Shown piece by piece: positions 18,090 through 24,897 of a stretch of DNA of 64,000 nucleotides; within the stretch, counting starts at the first letter, position 1; each line of letters starts with the position of its first letter. The stretch is from Levilactobacillus lanxiensis (GTDB lineage Bacteria > Bacillota > Bacilli > Lactobacillales > Lactobacillaceae), in NCBI RefSeq assembly GCF_016861655.1, contig NZ_BOLN01000006.1, positions 62,001 through 126,000 on the forward strand. The letters run 5' to 3'. The notes below the pieces were generated by a model that worked only from the letters and a program-made list of their open reading frames with translations, was not told where the DNA came from and did not search any database. A program made the translations under genes and the position numbers.

Positions 18090-18176
18090 GTGAGTGTGTT
18101 TCAGGCACTTTCGTTGATGTTACTGTTTGGCACGTTTTTAATAGCGTTGCTGACGTACATTGACAGGCGTAAATAA
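18090..18176 (+). CDS. Type I toxin, Hol_Tox/BsrG-TxpA-like small membrane peptide
   Basis: A 28-residue peptide starting at GTG. It opens with a short polar N terminus (MSVFQALSL), has one hydrophobic span (LMLLFGTFLIALLTYI) and ends in the basic tail DRRK. This pattern (V-x-x-AL-x-LM-x-x-FG) is that of the putative holin-like toxin family that includes Bacillus TxpA and BsrG, which insert in the membrane when overproduced. AAAGG at 18074-18078 is the ribosome site. Context supports the call: own promoter upstream, terminator at 18271, and a convergent antisense RNA whose terminator covers the end of this frame. Toxicity is inference from the family. Confidence 0.75.
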   Translation: MSVFQALSLMLLFGTFLIALLTYIDRRK

Positions 18177-18214
18177 AAAAGCCGCCCCGATGTAACTTTG
18201 GCAGGTTACGGGAC
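18174..18214 (-). terminator. Terminator of the antitoxin RNA
   Basis: On the minus strand GTTAC.../GTAAC and CCCG/CGGG pairing is followed by GCGGC and then TTTTTTA. Confidence 0.65.
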
Positions 18215-18270
18215 GTCTTAGTTGTCGTTTTGTTTCTAGCCACCGCCTTTAAAGCGGCTTGCTGTGAGAG

Positions 18271-18298
18271 GGTCTGGTGTACAACCACCAGGCCTTTT
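18271..18298 (+). terminator. Terminator of the toxin mRNA
   Basis: GGTCTGGTG pairs with CACCAGGCC over a six-base loop, followed by TTTT. It gives a toxin mRNA of about 300 nt. Confidence 0.7.
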
Positions 18299-18311
18299 CG
18301 TTTACCCTTAT

Positions 18312-18340
18312 ATAGTATCATTCTAAAGGCGCTCAATCAA
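18312..18340 (-). promoter_or_regulatory. Promoter of the antitoxin RNA
   Basis: On the minus strand TTGATT, 17-bp spacer, TACTAT. Confidence 0.65.
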
Positions 18341-18443
18341 CAATTATCCCTTACACTGGGAAGCCACCTGTGCTTGTGCATCGTAGTTTTAGCAGTTTGC
18401 TGCCAGTGAATTTAATGGGCTAGAAGGCCGAAAACTTCAACAG

Positions 18444-18493
18444 AAAATATCGTTCAATTTCTCCATTTGGAAAATTCTGAACGGTATCTTTTG
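18444..18493. terminator. Terminator hairpin of cdd (repeat copy 2 of 2)
   Basis: AATATCGTTCA...TGAACGGTATC hairpin, nearly identical over about 58 bp to 17848-17896 and flanked by the same CAACAGAA. It sits just after the cdd stop on the minus strand and has T-rich sequence on both sides. Confidence 0.75.
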
Positions 18494-18499
18494 TATATG

Positions 18500-18916
18500 C
18501 TAATTTGTTTTGATGTCGCCCCACCAATCTGGGAGGAGGTCATCGAGGATGACGGTCCGCCTGGTCGCGTAGTCGGCCATGATCTGGGTGTGGCGGTTGT
18601 TGGGTGAAAACTGCAAGAGAGTTTCGCGACAAACACCACAGGGCATGCCACTGATGCCGGTCGGTGGTGCGTCACGAAAGGCAATTAGGCGTTGGACTTC
18701 CGTTTCACCACTGGTCGTGTACATGTTGAGCAATGCGACCCGTTCGGCGCAGAGGTTGAGGGTGCCAGACAGGCCCTCGATACAAAATCCTGTGAAAATT
18801 TGGCCAGACTTGCTTTGCAACGCACAGACCACGTTGTGCGCATAAATAAACTCATTGACGGCTTCCGGGTGGTAGAGCGGTTTCGCCGCTTGGTAAAGCT
18901 GTTCCCAAATGTCCAA
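18500..18916 (-). CDS. Cytidine deaminase family protein
   Basis: Zinc-dependent deaminase of 138 residues, close to the length of homotetrameric Cdd. The zinc site is CAE at 56-58 and PCGVC at 92-96, with the ENCAER-like context NLCAERVAL. It could be a pyrimidine-salvage cytidine deaminase or a blasticidin-S-deaminase-like relative; the tail (DDLLPDWWGD) fits the common LPxxF/W ending of Cdd. The start is TTG, 8 nt after GGGAGGTGA on the minus strand. It stands alone between the toxin locus and the ABC module. Confidence 0.83.
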   Translation of the reverse strand: MDIWEQLYQAAKPLYHPEAVNEFIYAHNVVCALQSKSGQIFTGFCIEGLSGTLNLCAERVALLNMYTTSGETEVQRLIAFRDAPPTGISGMPCGVCRETLLQFSPNNRHTQIMADYATRRTVILDDLLPDWWGDIKTN

Positions 18917-18947
18917 AAGAGGTCACCTCCCAGTAAAATTAAGATTA

Positions 18948-18956
18948 ATTTTAGCA
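18948..18956 (-). promoter_or_regulatory. Extended -10 promoter of the cytidine deaminase gene
   Basis: On the minus strand TGCTAAAAT, 31 nt before the TTG start; the -35 is weak. Confidence 0.4.
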
Positions 18957-19140
18957 CAAACCAATCGGTAGCACAGAATAGTTGGCGGGTGGATGCTCAA
19001 TTCGAAAAATCAATATGAGAAATAGTCTCTTAGTGGGTAGATATGATTAAGGTAGGCGATTGTCTTTCGACATGCTATTCTGGAGATACGATTTTCAGAA
19101 AATGACCGGTAAGTGTTGGTGGTCACTGGGGGAGAATAAT

Positions 19141-19932
19141 TTGGGGATGATTTGGCACCGCTTAAACCGACGCTGGCTCATCGTGGCGTTTGGACTAGCA
19201 GTTAGTTTGGCGATGGGACAGTTCTTGCAGAAATTGCCCAAAATAAGTGGACACAATCCGTTCTTTTTGTCGCCCTATACGGAGTGGCTTGGCATTGATA
19301 ATTTTAGTGCACTTGCGATGGCGTATTATCTGTTGTTACCGCTATTGGCAGTGTTGCCAGTAGGGAGTTTGTTGCAACAGGACCTGCGTAATGGGTTTCA
19401 TTACCAGCTGCGGATGAAACGATCGGTAAAAGCAATTTTCCGGGGGTATTTTGGCTGGTCGTTTATTTTAGGCGGTCTGGTTGTGAGTGGCCCGTTGGTC
19501 ATGAACTTGCTGGCCTATTTACTAGTCCTGCCCAATTTGCAGCCAGATAATCTCTTACATAGCAATGTTTTGGTGGTCCATGATAATACGATCAATGTGG
19601 GGTTGTACTATACGCATCCGTTCTGGCATGCGATGTTGTCGATTGGCCTAGTCTTTGTCTGGGGGGCCTTGTTATCTTGTCTGGTCACGGGCCTAAGCTT
19701 TTTTACGACGAAGCCGTTTGTGGCGTTCGGGAGTATGGTGTTCGGGCAGATTGGTTTGCTGATGGTGGACGCCTTCAACTGGTTGCCCCATAGTTTGGCA
19801 CCTGCTAATCTGTTGAAGGAGTCGGCCAATGCCAGTGTGACGGGCCCAACGATGGTGGCTCTGACAATCTGTCTATTTGTTGTCACTCTGGGGGTAATGA
19901 CAGTTGGCTGGCGGCGGTACCTTTATGCGTAG
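19141..19932 (+). CDS. Membrane protein, probable ABC transporter permease 1
   Basis: Product of about 263 residues with roughly six hydrophobic segments (for example WLIVAFGLAVSLAMGQFL, YYLLLPLLAVLPVGSLL, FILGGLVVSGPLVMNLLAYL). I do not recognise a named family. Topology and position before a second permease and an ATPase make it an ABC-2-like export or immunity permease. I chose TTG at 19141 because GGGGGAG at 19128-19134 serves it; the frame is open back to 19060, and ATG at 19099 or 19147 are alternatives. G+C is lower than in the flanking core genes. Its end overlaps the next gene by 8 nt. Confidence 0.6.
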   Translation: MGMIWHRLNRRWLIVAFGLAVSLAMGQFLQKLPKISGHNPFFLSPYTEWLGIDNFSALAMAYYLLLPLLAVLPVGSLLQQDLRNGFHYQLRMKRSVKAIFRGYFGWSFILGGLVVSGPLVMNLLAYLLVLPNLQPDNLLHSNVLVVHDNTINVGLYYTHPFWHAMLSIGLVFVWGALLSCLVTGLSFFTTKPFVAFGSMVFGQIGLLMVDAFNWLPHSLAPANLLKESANASVTGPTMVALTICLFVVTLGVMTVGWRRYLYA

Positions 19933-20587
19933 AGTCTGGCGCCAGCAATATCACCAGCTACGGTTGCATTGGCGCAGCGGGTGTTTGTTCATTCTGAGCA
20001 TGAGCCTCTTTGTAGCGGCCCTGCTACGAGAAACGTTTCAATCAGGGGCAACTGCACCCACTATTTATGCCTATCTGTTTAACAGCCAGCTTTTCAGTAC
20101 AATCTATTTGCCCCTCTGTTTGATGGCGAGCCTCAGTCTGTTTGACTATCGGTTACTGGATTATGGGCGCGTTGGTCGCAAACGGGTTTGGTTTTGGCAA
20201 TTGTTGAGCCAAAATGGCATCATGCAGGGGATGTTATGGGGACTATGGACGGGCAGTCTGTTGTGGCGAAGCTATTTCTTAGGTCACTGGATGGCCGTAA
20301 AAGCTATCCTGTGGGGATGTTTACAGTTAGGTATGCATCAAGGATTCTTTGTCACCCTCAGTCTGATTTTGTACTGGTCATTGCGCAAAAAGATTATGGC
20401 CATACTAGGTATCTGGTTGTTGGAAGTGGTCAGCTTAGATCTATTACAGCAACCAGCGTCGCCATTTTTTAAGTACACGCACTTGGCCCCGTTTGGCAGT
20501 CATTGGTCAGCTGCTTTGGTCGTATGTTTGAGCTGGGGAGTGGCGATTATAGGGTTATGTTGGCTGATTGATTGGCGCGATAGCTAA
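19925..20587 (+). CDS. Membrane protein, probable ABC transporter permease 2
   Basis: A 220-residue product with about six hydrophobic spans (for example LFILSMSLFVAALL, GMLWGLWTGSLLW, ALVVCLSWGVAIIGLCWLI) and a basic N terminus MRRVWRQQYHQLRLHW. No named family recognised; paired permeases of this size next to one ATPase resemble lantibiotic-immunity (LanEFG) or bacitracin-export type transporters. ATG at 19925 overlaps the previous gene by 8 nt, so translation is probably coupled. It is followed 11 nt later by the ATPase gene. Confidence 0.62.
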   Translation: MRRVWRQQYHQLRLHWRSGCLFILSMSLFVAALLRETFQSGATAPTIYAYLFNSQLFSTIYLPLCLMASLSLFDYRLLDYGRVGRKRVWFWQLLSQNGIMQGMLWGLWTGSLLWRSYFLGHWMAVKAILWGCLQLGMHQGFFVTLSLILYWSLRKKIMAILGIWLLEVVSLDLLQQPASPFFKYTHLAPFGSHWSAALVVCLSWGVAIIGLCWLIDWRDS

Positions 20588-20598
20588 GGGGGAAGACC

Positions 20599-21225
20599 AT
20601 GGCACTCATTCAAATGAAAAATGTGAGCAAACACTTCGACCACCAACCGGTCTTACGGGACGTCTCATTGGAAATTGAAGCGGGCACAATCACGGCACTG
20701 ACAGGGATTAACGGTTTTGGCAAGACACTCATCTTAAAAGCCATGCTAGGTTTGATAAAAACGCAAGGGACTATCAGGGTCAAACAAACATCCATCAAAG
20801 TCGGTCAAGCATATCCAATAACTGCAGGAATCATGATTGAGGCTCCCAGTGTACTCCCAGACTTTTCGGCGTTGACTAATCTGCAATTGATTGCTGATTT
20901 GATACCGGGCGTGACAGAGGGTGAGCTGCTAGACCTATTGACGGAATTTGACTTGCCGACTTCGCATTCTGCTAAGGTGCGTCACTTTTCGCTAGGGATG
21001 AAGCAAAAATTGGGAATTGCCCAGGCTGTCTTAGGGGAAAGTGAGCTGATCGTTTTGGATGAACCCACGAATGCACTGGACGCGGCCAGCATCAAAAAGT
21101 TAGTGGCTTACGTCAAAAGTTTACGAGCCGGTGGGAGCACGCTGGTGATTGCCTCACATGATCAGGCTTTCGTGGCCGCCGTGGCGGATCAACAGTTACG
21201 GGTTGAAGCGGGGACCGTTAGATGA
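20599..21225 (+). CDS. ABC transporter ATP-binding protein
   Basis: Cytoplasmic ATPase of 208 residues that powers the two preceding permeases. Walker A is GINGFGKT at 36-43 (an unusual Phe replaces the common Ser/Ala), the signature region is FSLGMKQKL near 130-138 (a degenerate LSGGQ typical of drug/lantibiotic exporters), and Walker B with the catalytic Glu is VLDEPTNALD from about 152. The H-loop is in IASHDQ. GGGGGAAG precedes the ATG. It overlaps the next gene by 4 nt (ATGA). Confidence 0.9.
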   Translation: MALIQMKNVSKHFDHQPVLRDVSLEIEAGTITALTGINGFGKTLILKAMLGLIKTQGTIRVKQTSIKVGQAYPITAGIMIEAPSVLPDFSALTNLQLIADLIPGVTEGELLDLLTEFDLPTSHSAKVRHFSLGMKQKLGIAQAVLGESELIVLDEPTNALDAASIKKLVAYVKSLRAGGSTLVIASHDQAFVAAVADQQLRVEAGTVR

Positions 21226-21773
21226 TGAAAAAACGACAGCGTTTTATTGGGGGATTGCTGATAATTGTCGGGTTAATTCTAGGGGGTGCTTGGCAATTTC
21301 AACGAGTAAATCGCGGTGTGACGACCAAGCCAGTTGTCGAGCAAATTGTTCAGCCGCATCAATGGAGCGGCAGCCGGAAAGCTCAGTTTAAAATGCTAAC
21401 GGCTACGCAGCGGACAGTTACAGACGGTAAGGAAGTCACGCTGCACTTGTTAATGCAGTCGATAAAGCCAGCTAACTACGGTTTTCACGCCAATAATTTA
21501 AATATGATTGAAAATATGTGGCTAAACATTCCGTATAGCATCAGCAATCAATCGCGCGGCATGCAACATCCCAATGGACGGTATTACACAGAGAAGGAAT
21601 GGCGGCAGCCGTCGGTGAAAGATGTGACCTTGCGCTTCCTGGTGATTCCTAACAGCTATCGGCAACGCCAACAATCTGCGCGATTTAGTTTCCTGGTCCC
21701 AGAACGTTCAGACCAGTTTGTGAAGTACTCTGTGCGATTGAATCTGGATCATGATGGCTCAGTTTTGGCCTAG
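21222..21773 (+). CDS. Hypothetical membrane-anchored extracytoplasmic protein of the ABC module
   Basis: 183 residues with a basic start (MMKKRQR) and a single hydrophobic anchor (about 8-26, FIGGLLIIVGLILGGAW). The rest is a soluble, probably beta-rich domain outside the membrane; there is no lipobox cysteine. I do not recognise the family. The ATGA overlap with the ATPase ties it to the transporter, where it might capture or sense the substrate; this is inference from position only. Confidence 0.65.
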   Translation: MMKKRQRFIGGLLIIVGLILGGAWQFQRVNRGVTTKPVVEQIVQPHQWSGSRKAQFKMLTATQRTVTDGKEVTLHLLMQSIKPANYGFHANNLNMIENMWLNIPYSISNQSRGMQHPNGRYYTEKEWRQPSVKDVTLRFLVIPNSYRQRQQSARFSFLVPERSDQFVKYSVRLNLDHDGSVLA

Positions 21774-21804
21774 CGAATGGAAGATTTGACTATCGTTGGA
21801 TGGA

Positions 21805-21848
21805 AAGAAGATGGCGCCCTCAGAAAGCGAGGACGCCATTTTCTTTTT
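21805..21848 (+). terminator. Terminator of the four-gene ABC module
   Basis: ATGGCGCCCTC pairs with GAGGACGCCAT over a short loop and is followed by TTTCTTTTT. Confidence 0.85.
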
Positions 21849-22017
21849 GATCTGTATTTTAAGACGTCCGGAATATCTAGCCGTCAGTCTTCAACTTTTA
21901 GCTGGTGGAGGGTGACGCCACAAGCAACGAGAACCTGTTTTAGCAAACCTACAATGGATTGGTTTCCTTTCTAGCCGGTTTCACAGTTGAACCATTCGTA
22001 GAAAACAAATACTCACT
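21849..22017. other. Intergenic stretch with a possible gene remnant on the minus strand
   Basis: No gene called. On the minus strand 21970-21884 reads as 28 codon-like residues (including GLLKQVLVACGVTLHQL) before a TGA, with a stop just upstream and no ribosome site. It may be the tail of a lost gene, or chance. Confidence 0.2.
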
Positions 22018-22045
22018 TTCAAAACAATACAGCTAGCTGTATAAT
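22018..22045 (+). promoter_or_regulatory. Promoter and palindromic operator of the marR-MFS operon
   Basis: TTCAAA, 16-bp spacer, TATAAT. A perfect 16-bp palindrome (ATACAGCTAGCTGTAT, 22027-22042) overlaps the spacer and -10 element, as expected for an autorepressing MarR site. Confidence 0.7.
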
Positions 22046-22063
22046 GATCAGTGAGGTGATGAC

Positions 22064-22489
22064 ATGAACAGTGACCAATTGGTTTCTTGGAAATTAGTTT
22101 TACTGGGGCGACAGATTCGCCACCAACGAAATCTCTTTGTCCGGAACCTATCGTTGACGAGTGCGCAGGCGGATGCCCTCCGATTCTTTACGGACCATCC
22201 CGCAGGAACGATTACGGATTTCAAAGAACAGCAGCAGGTGACGCACCAGACGGCTCGGCTCATGGTCAAACGCTTAGTTGACCGGCAGTTATTAGTCTTA
22301 CAACCGAATCCTGCTGATGGTCGAGCCAAGTTGGTCGCGTTAACGCCAGCTGGGCAGGACAAGCTTCAACAGCTAAATGCGCACATCAAGACGACCAGTC
22401 AGGCGTTATTTACCGGGTTCACGCCCGCCGAGCAGCAGCAATTATTGGCGATGCTCGGCCGAATCGGTCAAAATTTGGAAAGGAACTGA
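22064..22489 (+). CDS. MarR family transcriptional regulator
   Basis: Winged-helix repressor of 141 residues, acting as a dimer. The recognition region is GTITDFKEQQQVTHQTARLMVKRLV and the wing reads NPADGRAKLVALTPAG, both standard for MarR. AGGTGA precedes the ATG by 6 nt. The MFS gene begins 6 nt after its stop, so both form one operon behind the palindrome at 22027-22042, which this protein probably binds. The inducing ligand is unknown. Confidence 0.92.
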   Translation: MNSDQLVSWKLVLLGRQIRHQRNLFVRNLSLTSAQADALRFFTDHPAGTITDFKEQQQVTHQTARLMVKRLVDRQLLVLQPNPADGRAKLVALTPAGQDKLQQLNAHIKTTSQALFTGFTPAEQQQLLAMLGRIGQNLERN

Positions 22490-22495
22490 GGTCGT

Positions 22496-23653
22496 GTGAA
22501 AACACGCTTATACACGAAGGATGTTAAATTAGTTTTAGCCGCTAGCTTCTTCTTTTTGATGAGTCCCATGCTGGTCAATCCCATTATCGCGGGCTTTTCA
22601 AGTAATGTAGGGGCTAACAGTGTTCTGGCCGGAATCGTTGCCGGGATGATGAACCTGACCTCGCTGATTCTCCGGCCGTTGGCAGGGAATCTGACCGACC
22701 GTTTTTCTAAGTATCGCTTAAGCTCAATCGGCGCCGGATTTATCTTGGTTGCCTGCATTGGCTACGGGGTCTCCACGGCGGTGCCTCTGATCATGCTGTG
22801 GCGGGTCGTCAACGGGATTGGGTACACGTTATGCTCCGTTTGCATGGCGACCTGGATGGCCAGTCTGTTACCGGCCGACCGCATTGGCGCGGGGATGGGC
22901 ATCTACGGGATTGCGAATGCCTTGGGCATGGCGATTGGGCCCGCCGTTAGTGTGTTTCTGTACCATCACTTTGGGTACCGGAGTGTTTTTTGGGTGGCAA
23001 CCGGCTTCATTATTTTGTTGCTCCTGACGATTCAGTTTGTTGGGGATAAGAGTGTGCCCCATCCCGATTACCGCAAAAGCAAGGGCCAGCACGAAAAGTT
23101 ACGGCTGGTTCAACCCAAAGTCGTGCCGGTTGCGGCCATTCTCCTATTGTTCTCGTTACCATACTTTGCCACGCAAACGTACATCGTGAGCTACGTCTTT
23201 CACCGGGGCTTTGCCATTCCGGCGGGGGCCTTTTTCCCCGTCTACGCGTTAGTCCTGCTAGCGATGCGGCTGATTCTACGGGATGTCTTTGACCGGGTGC
23301 CATTTAGAAAATTCTTCTGGATTTGCCTTGGGTGCAATCTGATTGGCATCGTGGGGCTGACCGACATGGACAACTGGGCCATGCTGATTGTGGGTGCGGT
23401 CGGCTTGGCTGCCGGCTACGGGCTGATGTTTTCCATTTGCCAGGCCAAGTCACTGACGCTGGTCCCCAAGGCCGACCGGGGCCTGGCTAACAGCACATTT
23501 TACATCGGCATTGACCTAGGGATGACGCTGGGACCGATGTTGGCGGGGGTCATCACGACCTTCCTGCCATGGATCTGGCTCTATCCGGTCATGGCCATCA
23601 CGTTGCCCGCCATTGTCGGGGTCTATTGGGAAAATCGGCGTGGCCTGGCTTAA
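22496..23653 (+). CDS. MFS transporter (drug efflux-like)
   Basis: Major facilitator protein of 385 residues with 12 predicted spans. The loop 2-3 motif is recognisable in RPLAGNLTDRFSKYR and a motif-C-like glycine-rich segment in span 5 (YGIANALGMAIGPAVSVFLY), which is typical of drug/H+ antiporters. The start is GTG at 22496 (MKTRLYTKDVK). MarR control favours export of a toxic compound, but the substrate is not predictable. Confidence 0.88.
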   Translation: MKTRLYTKDVKLVLAASFFFLMSPMLVNPIIAGFSSNVGANSVLAGIVAGMMNLTSLILRPLAGNLTDRFSKYRLSSIGAGFILVACIGYGVSTAVPLIMLWRVVNGIGYTLCSVCMATWMASLLPADRIGAGMGIYGIANALGMAIGPAVSVFLYHHFGYRSVFWVATGFIILLLLTIQFVGDKSVPHPDYRKSKGQHEKLRLVQPKVVPVAAILLLFSLPYFATQTYIVSYVFHRGFAIPAGAFFPVYALVLLAMRLILRDVFDRVPFRKFFWICLGCNLIGIVGLTDMDNWAMLIVGAVGLAAGYGLMFSICQAKSLTLVPKADRGLANSTFYIGIDLGMTLGPMLAGVITTFLPWIWLYPVMAITLPAIVGVYWENRRGLA

Positions 23654-23706
23654 TCGCTAACAAATCAATGGGCCAGTTGCCGTAGTCGTGGTAAACTAAC
23701 TTCATA

Positions 23707-23735
23707 TTGAATTTTAATCAAATTCTTATTATTTT
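23707..23735 (+). promoter_or_regulatory. Possible promoter of the aldo/keto reductase gene
   Basis: TTGAAT, 17-bp spacer, TATTTT, 22 nt before the ATG. Confidence 0.4.
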
Positions 23736-23757
23736 GACATAAAGGGAGTTCTTACAT

Positions 23758-24723
23758 ATGAAGTATCGGCAATTAGGCAAATCAGGCTTACGCGTCAGTG
23801 AATTAGCCTTGGGCAGCTGGCTCACGGATGTCAGTGATGCCGCCAAACAGGACCTGGCCGCCCAGAGCATCAAACTGGCCTATGAAAGTGGCATCAACTA
23901 TTTCGACTGTGCGGACGTGTATAGTCGCGGAGCCGCCGAACGTTTCTTGGGCAAGTCCCTTCAACAGTTTCCCCGTAAGGAATTGGTGGTTTCTAGTAAG
24001 GTTTTCTTCCCGTCGGACCGGGGCGTTAATGACCGTGGCCTCTCACGGAAACATATCACCGAATCCATCGACCAGTCGTTGACCAACCTTCAGACGGATT
24101 ACTTGGACCTGTATTTCTGTCACCGATTCGACCCACAAACGCCGCTAGCAGAAACCCTGACGACCCTGAGTGGCTTGGTCGATCAAGGCAAAATCCTCTA
24201 TTATGGGGTCAGCGAATGGACGCCGGTACAAATTTTAAAGGCAGAGCTGATCATTCAAGAACGAGGGTTACACCCAATCACCGTGGTCCAACCAGAGTAC
24301 AACATGTTTGACCGCTACATTGAACATGAACTGCTGGACCTGTGTGGAGAACTTGGGTTGGGGGTCGTCCCATTCTCACCTTTGGCGCAGGGCCTATTGA
24401 CTGGGAAATATCGTCAGGGCCAGCCCGCACCGGCCGGGTCTCGCGGCACGTTCCAACCAGACCTGCAGGCGCAACTGGTGCCAGAAAATTTGGCGAAGGT
24501 GGCAGAGTTCGCCAAAATGGCCGCAGAGTTGGGGACGGACCTGGCAACCTTTGCGTTGGCCTGGGACAAGCGGGACGCACGTATTTCCAGCCTGATCATC
24601 GGGGCCAGCAAGCCGACCCAGTTGCAGAATAACTTAAAGGCCGTTGACTTGGAGATTCCTGCCGAATATGAAGCTCGGATCGATAAACTATTTGGGTTTA
24701 AAAAGTTTTTCCGCGAAATTTAA
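23758..24723 (+). CDS. Aldo/keto reductase
   Basis: NAD(P)H-dependent TIM-barrel reductase of 321 residues, close to the Kv-beta/YghZ-like branch. The catalytic tetrad is visible as D50, Y55, K81 and H122, and the cofactor-binding C-terminal segment is SLIIGASKPTQLQNNL. The N terminus MKYRQLGKSGLRVSELALG is typical. AAAGGGAG precedes the ATG. Substrate unknown. It is a single gene ending at a terminator hairpin just before the helicase promoter region. Confidence 0.93.
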   Translation: MKYRQLGKSGLRVSELALGSWLTDVSDAAKQDLAAQSIKLAYESGINYFDCADVYSRGAAERFLGKSLQQFPRKELVVSSKVFFPSDRGVNDRGLSRKHITESIDQSLTNLQTDYLDLYFCHRFDPQTPLAETLTTLSGLVDQGKILYYGVSEWTPVQILKAELIIQERGLHPITVVQPEYNMFDRYIEHELLDLCGELGLGVVPFSPLAQGLLTGKYRQGQPAPAGSRGTFQPDLQAQLVPENLAKVAEFAKMAAELGTDLATFALAWDKRDARISSLIIGASKPTQLQNNLKAVDLEIPAEYEARIDKLFGFKKFFREI

Positions 24724-24731
24724 TGAATTGT

Positions 24732-24778
24732 GAAGCACATTCGACCGCTCGGCTTGGGCTGGTGGATGTGCTTTTTAA
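24732..24778 (+). terminator. Terminator of the aldo/keto reductase gene
   Basis: AGCACATTCGACC pairs with GGTGGATGTGCT and is followed by TTTTAATT. Confidence 0.8.
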
Positions 24779-24782
24779 TTGC

Positions 24783-24868
24783 TAAAGCATATGTCTGTAA
24801 AGCATTCGAAAAGCTTTTGTATCAAGGTTGTAAAGCACATTGACAGGCATTTTACACACTGTTAACTT
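24783..24868 (+). promoter_or_regulatory. Promoter of the helicase operon with upstream TAAAGCAY repeats
   Basis: TTGACA (24840-24845), 17-bp spacer and TAACTT (24863-24868) form the likely promoter. Upstream, TAAAGCAT occurs at 24783 and 24798 and TAAAGCAC at 24831. AAGCTTTT (a HindIII-type palindrome core) lies between. The repeats could be a regulator binding site. Confidence 0.5.
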
Positions 24869-24897
24869 GGAAAATACATAAGTGAAGGAGTGAGTAA

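Larger units (their letters stand above)
18170..18305 (-). ncRNA. Antisense antitoxin RNA of the type I toxin
   Basis: On the minus strand a consensus-like promoter (18312-18340) drives a transcript of about 135 nt. It contains GGCCTGGTG...CACCAGACC and GCCGC...GGCGGTGGC stems and ends at a hairpin with a TTTTTT tail (18174-18214). It overlaps the 3' end of the toxin mRNA, including the last codons. RNA ends are estimates. Confidence 0.65.

Noticed and set aside
18049-18336. 95-codon minus-strand open frame over the toxin locus
   Set aside because: It coincides with the antisense RNA and its terminator, has no good ribosome site, and its composition is explained by the complement of the toxin region.
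21777-21974. 65-codon plus-strand frame after the ABC module
   Set aside because: It spans the terminator hairpin at 21805-21848, has no ribosome site and no protein-like conservation.
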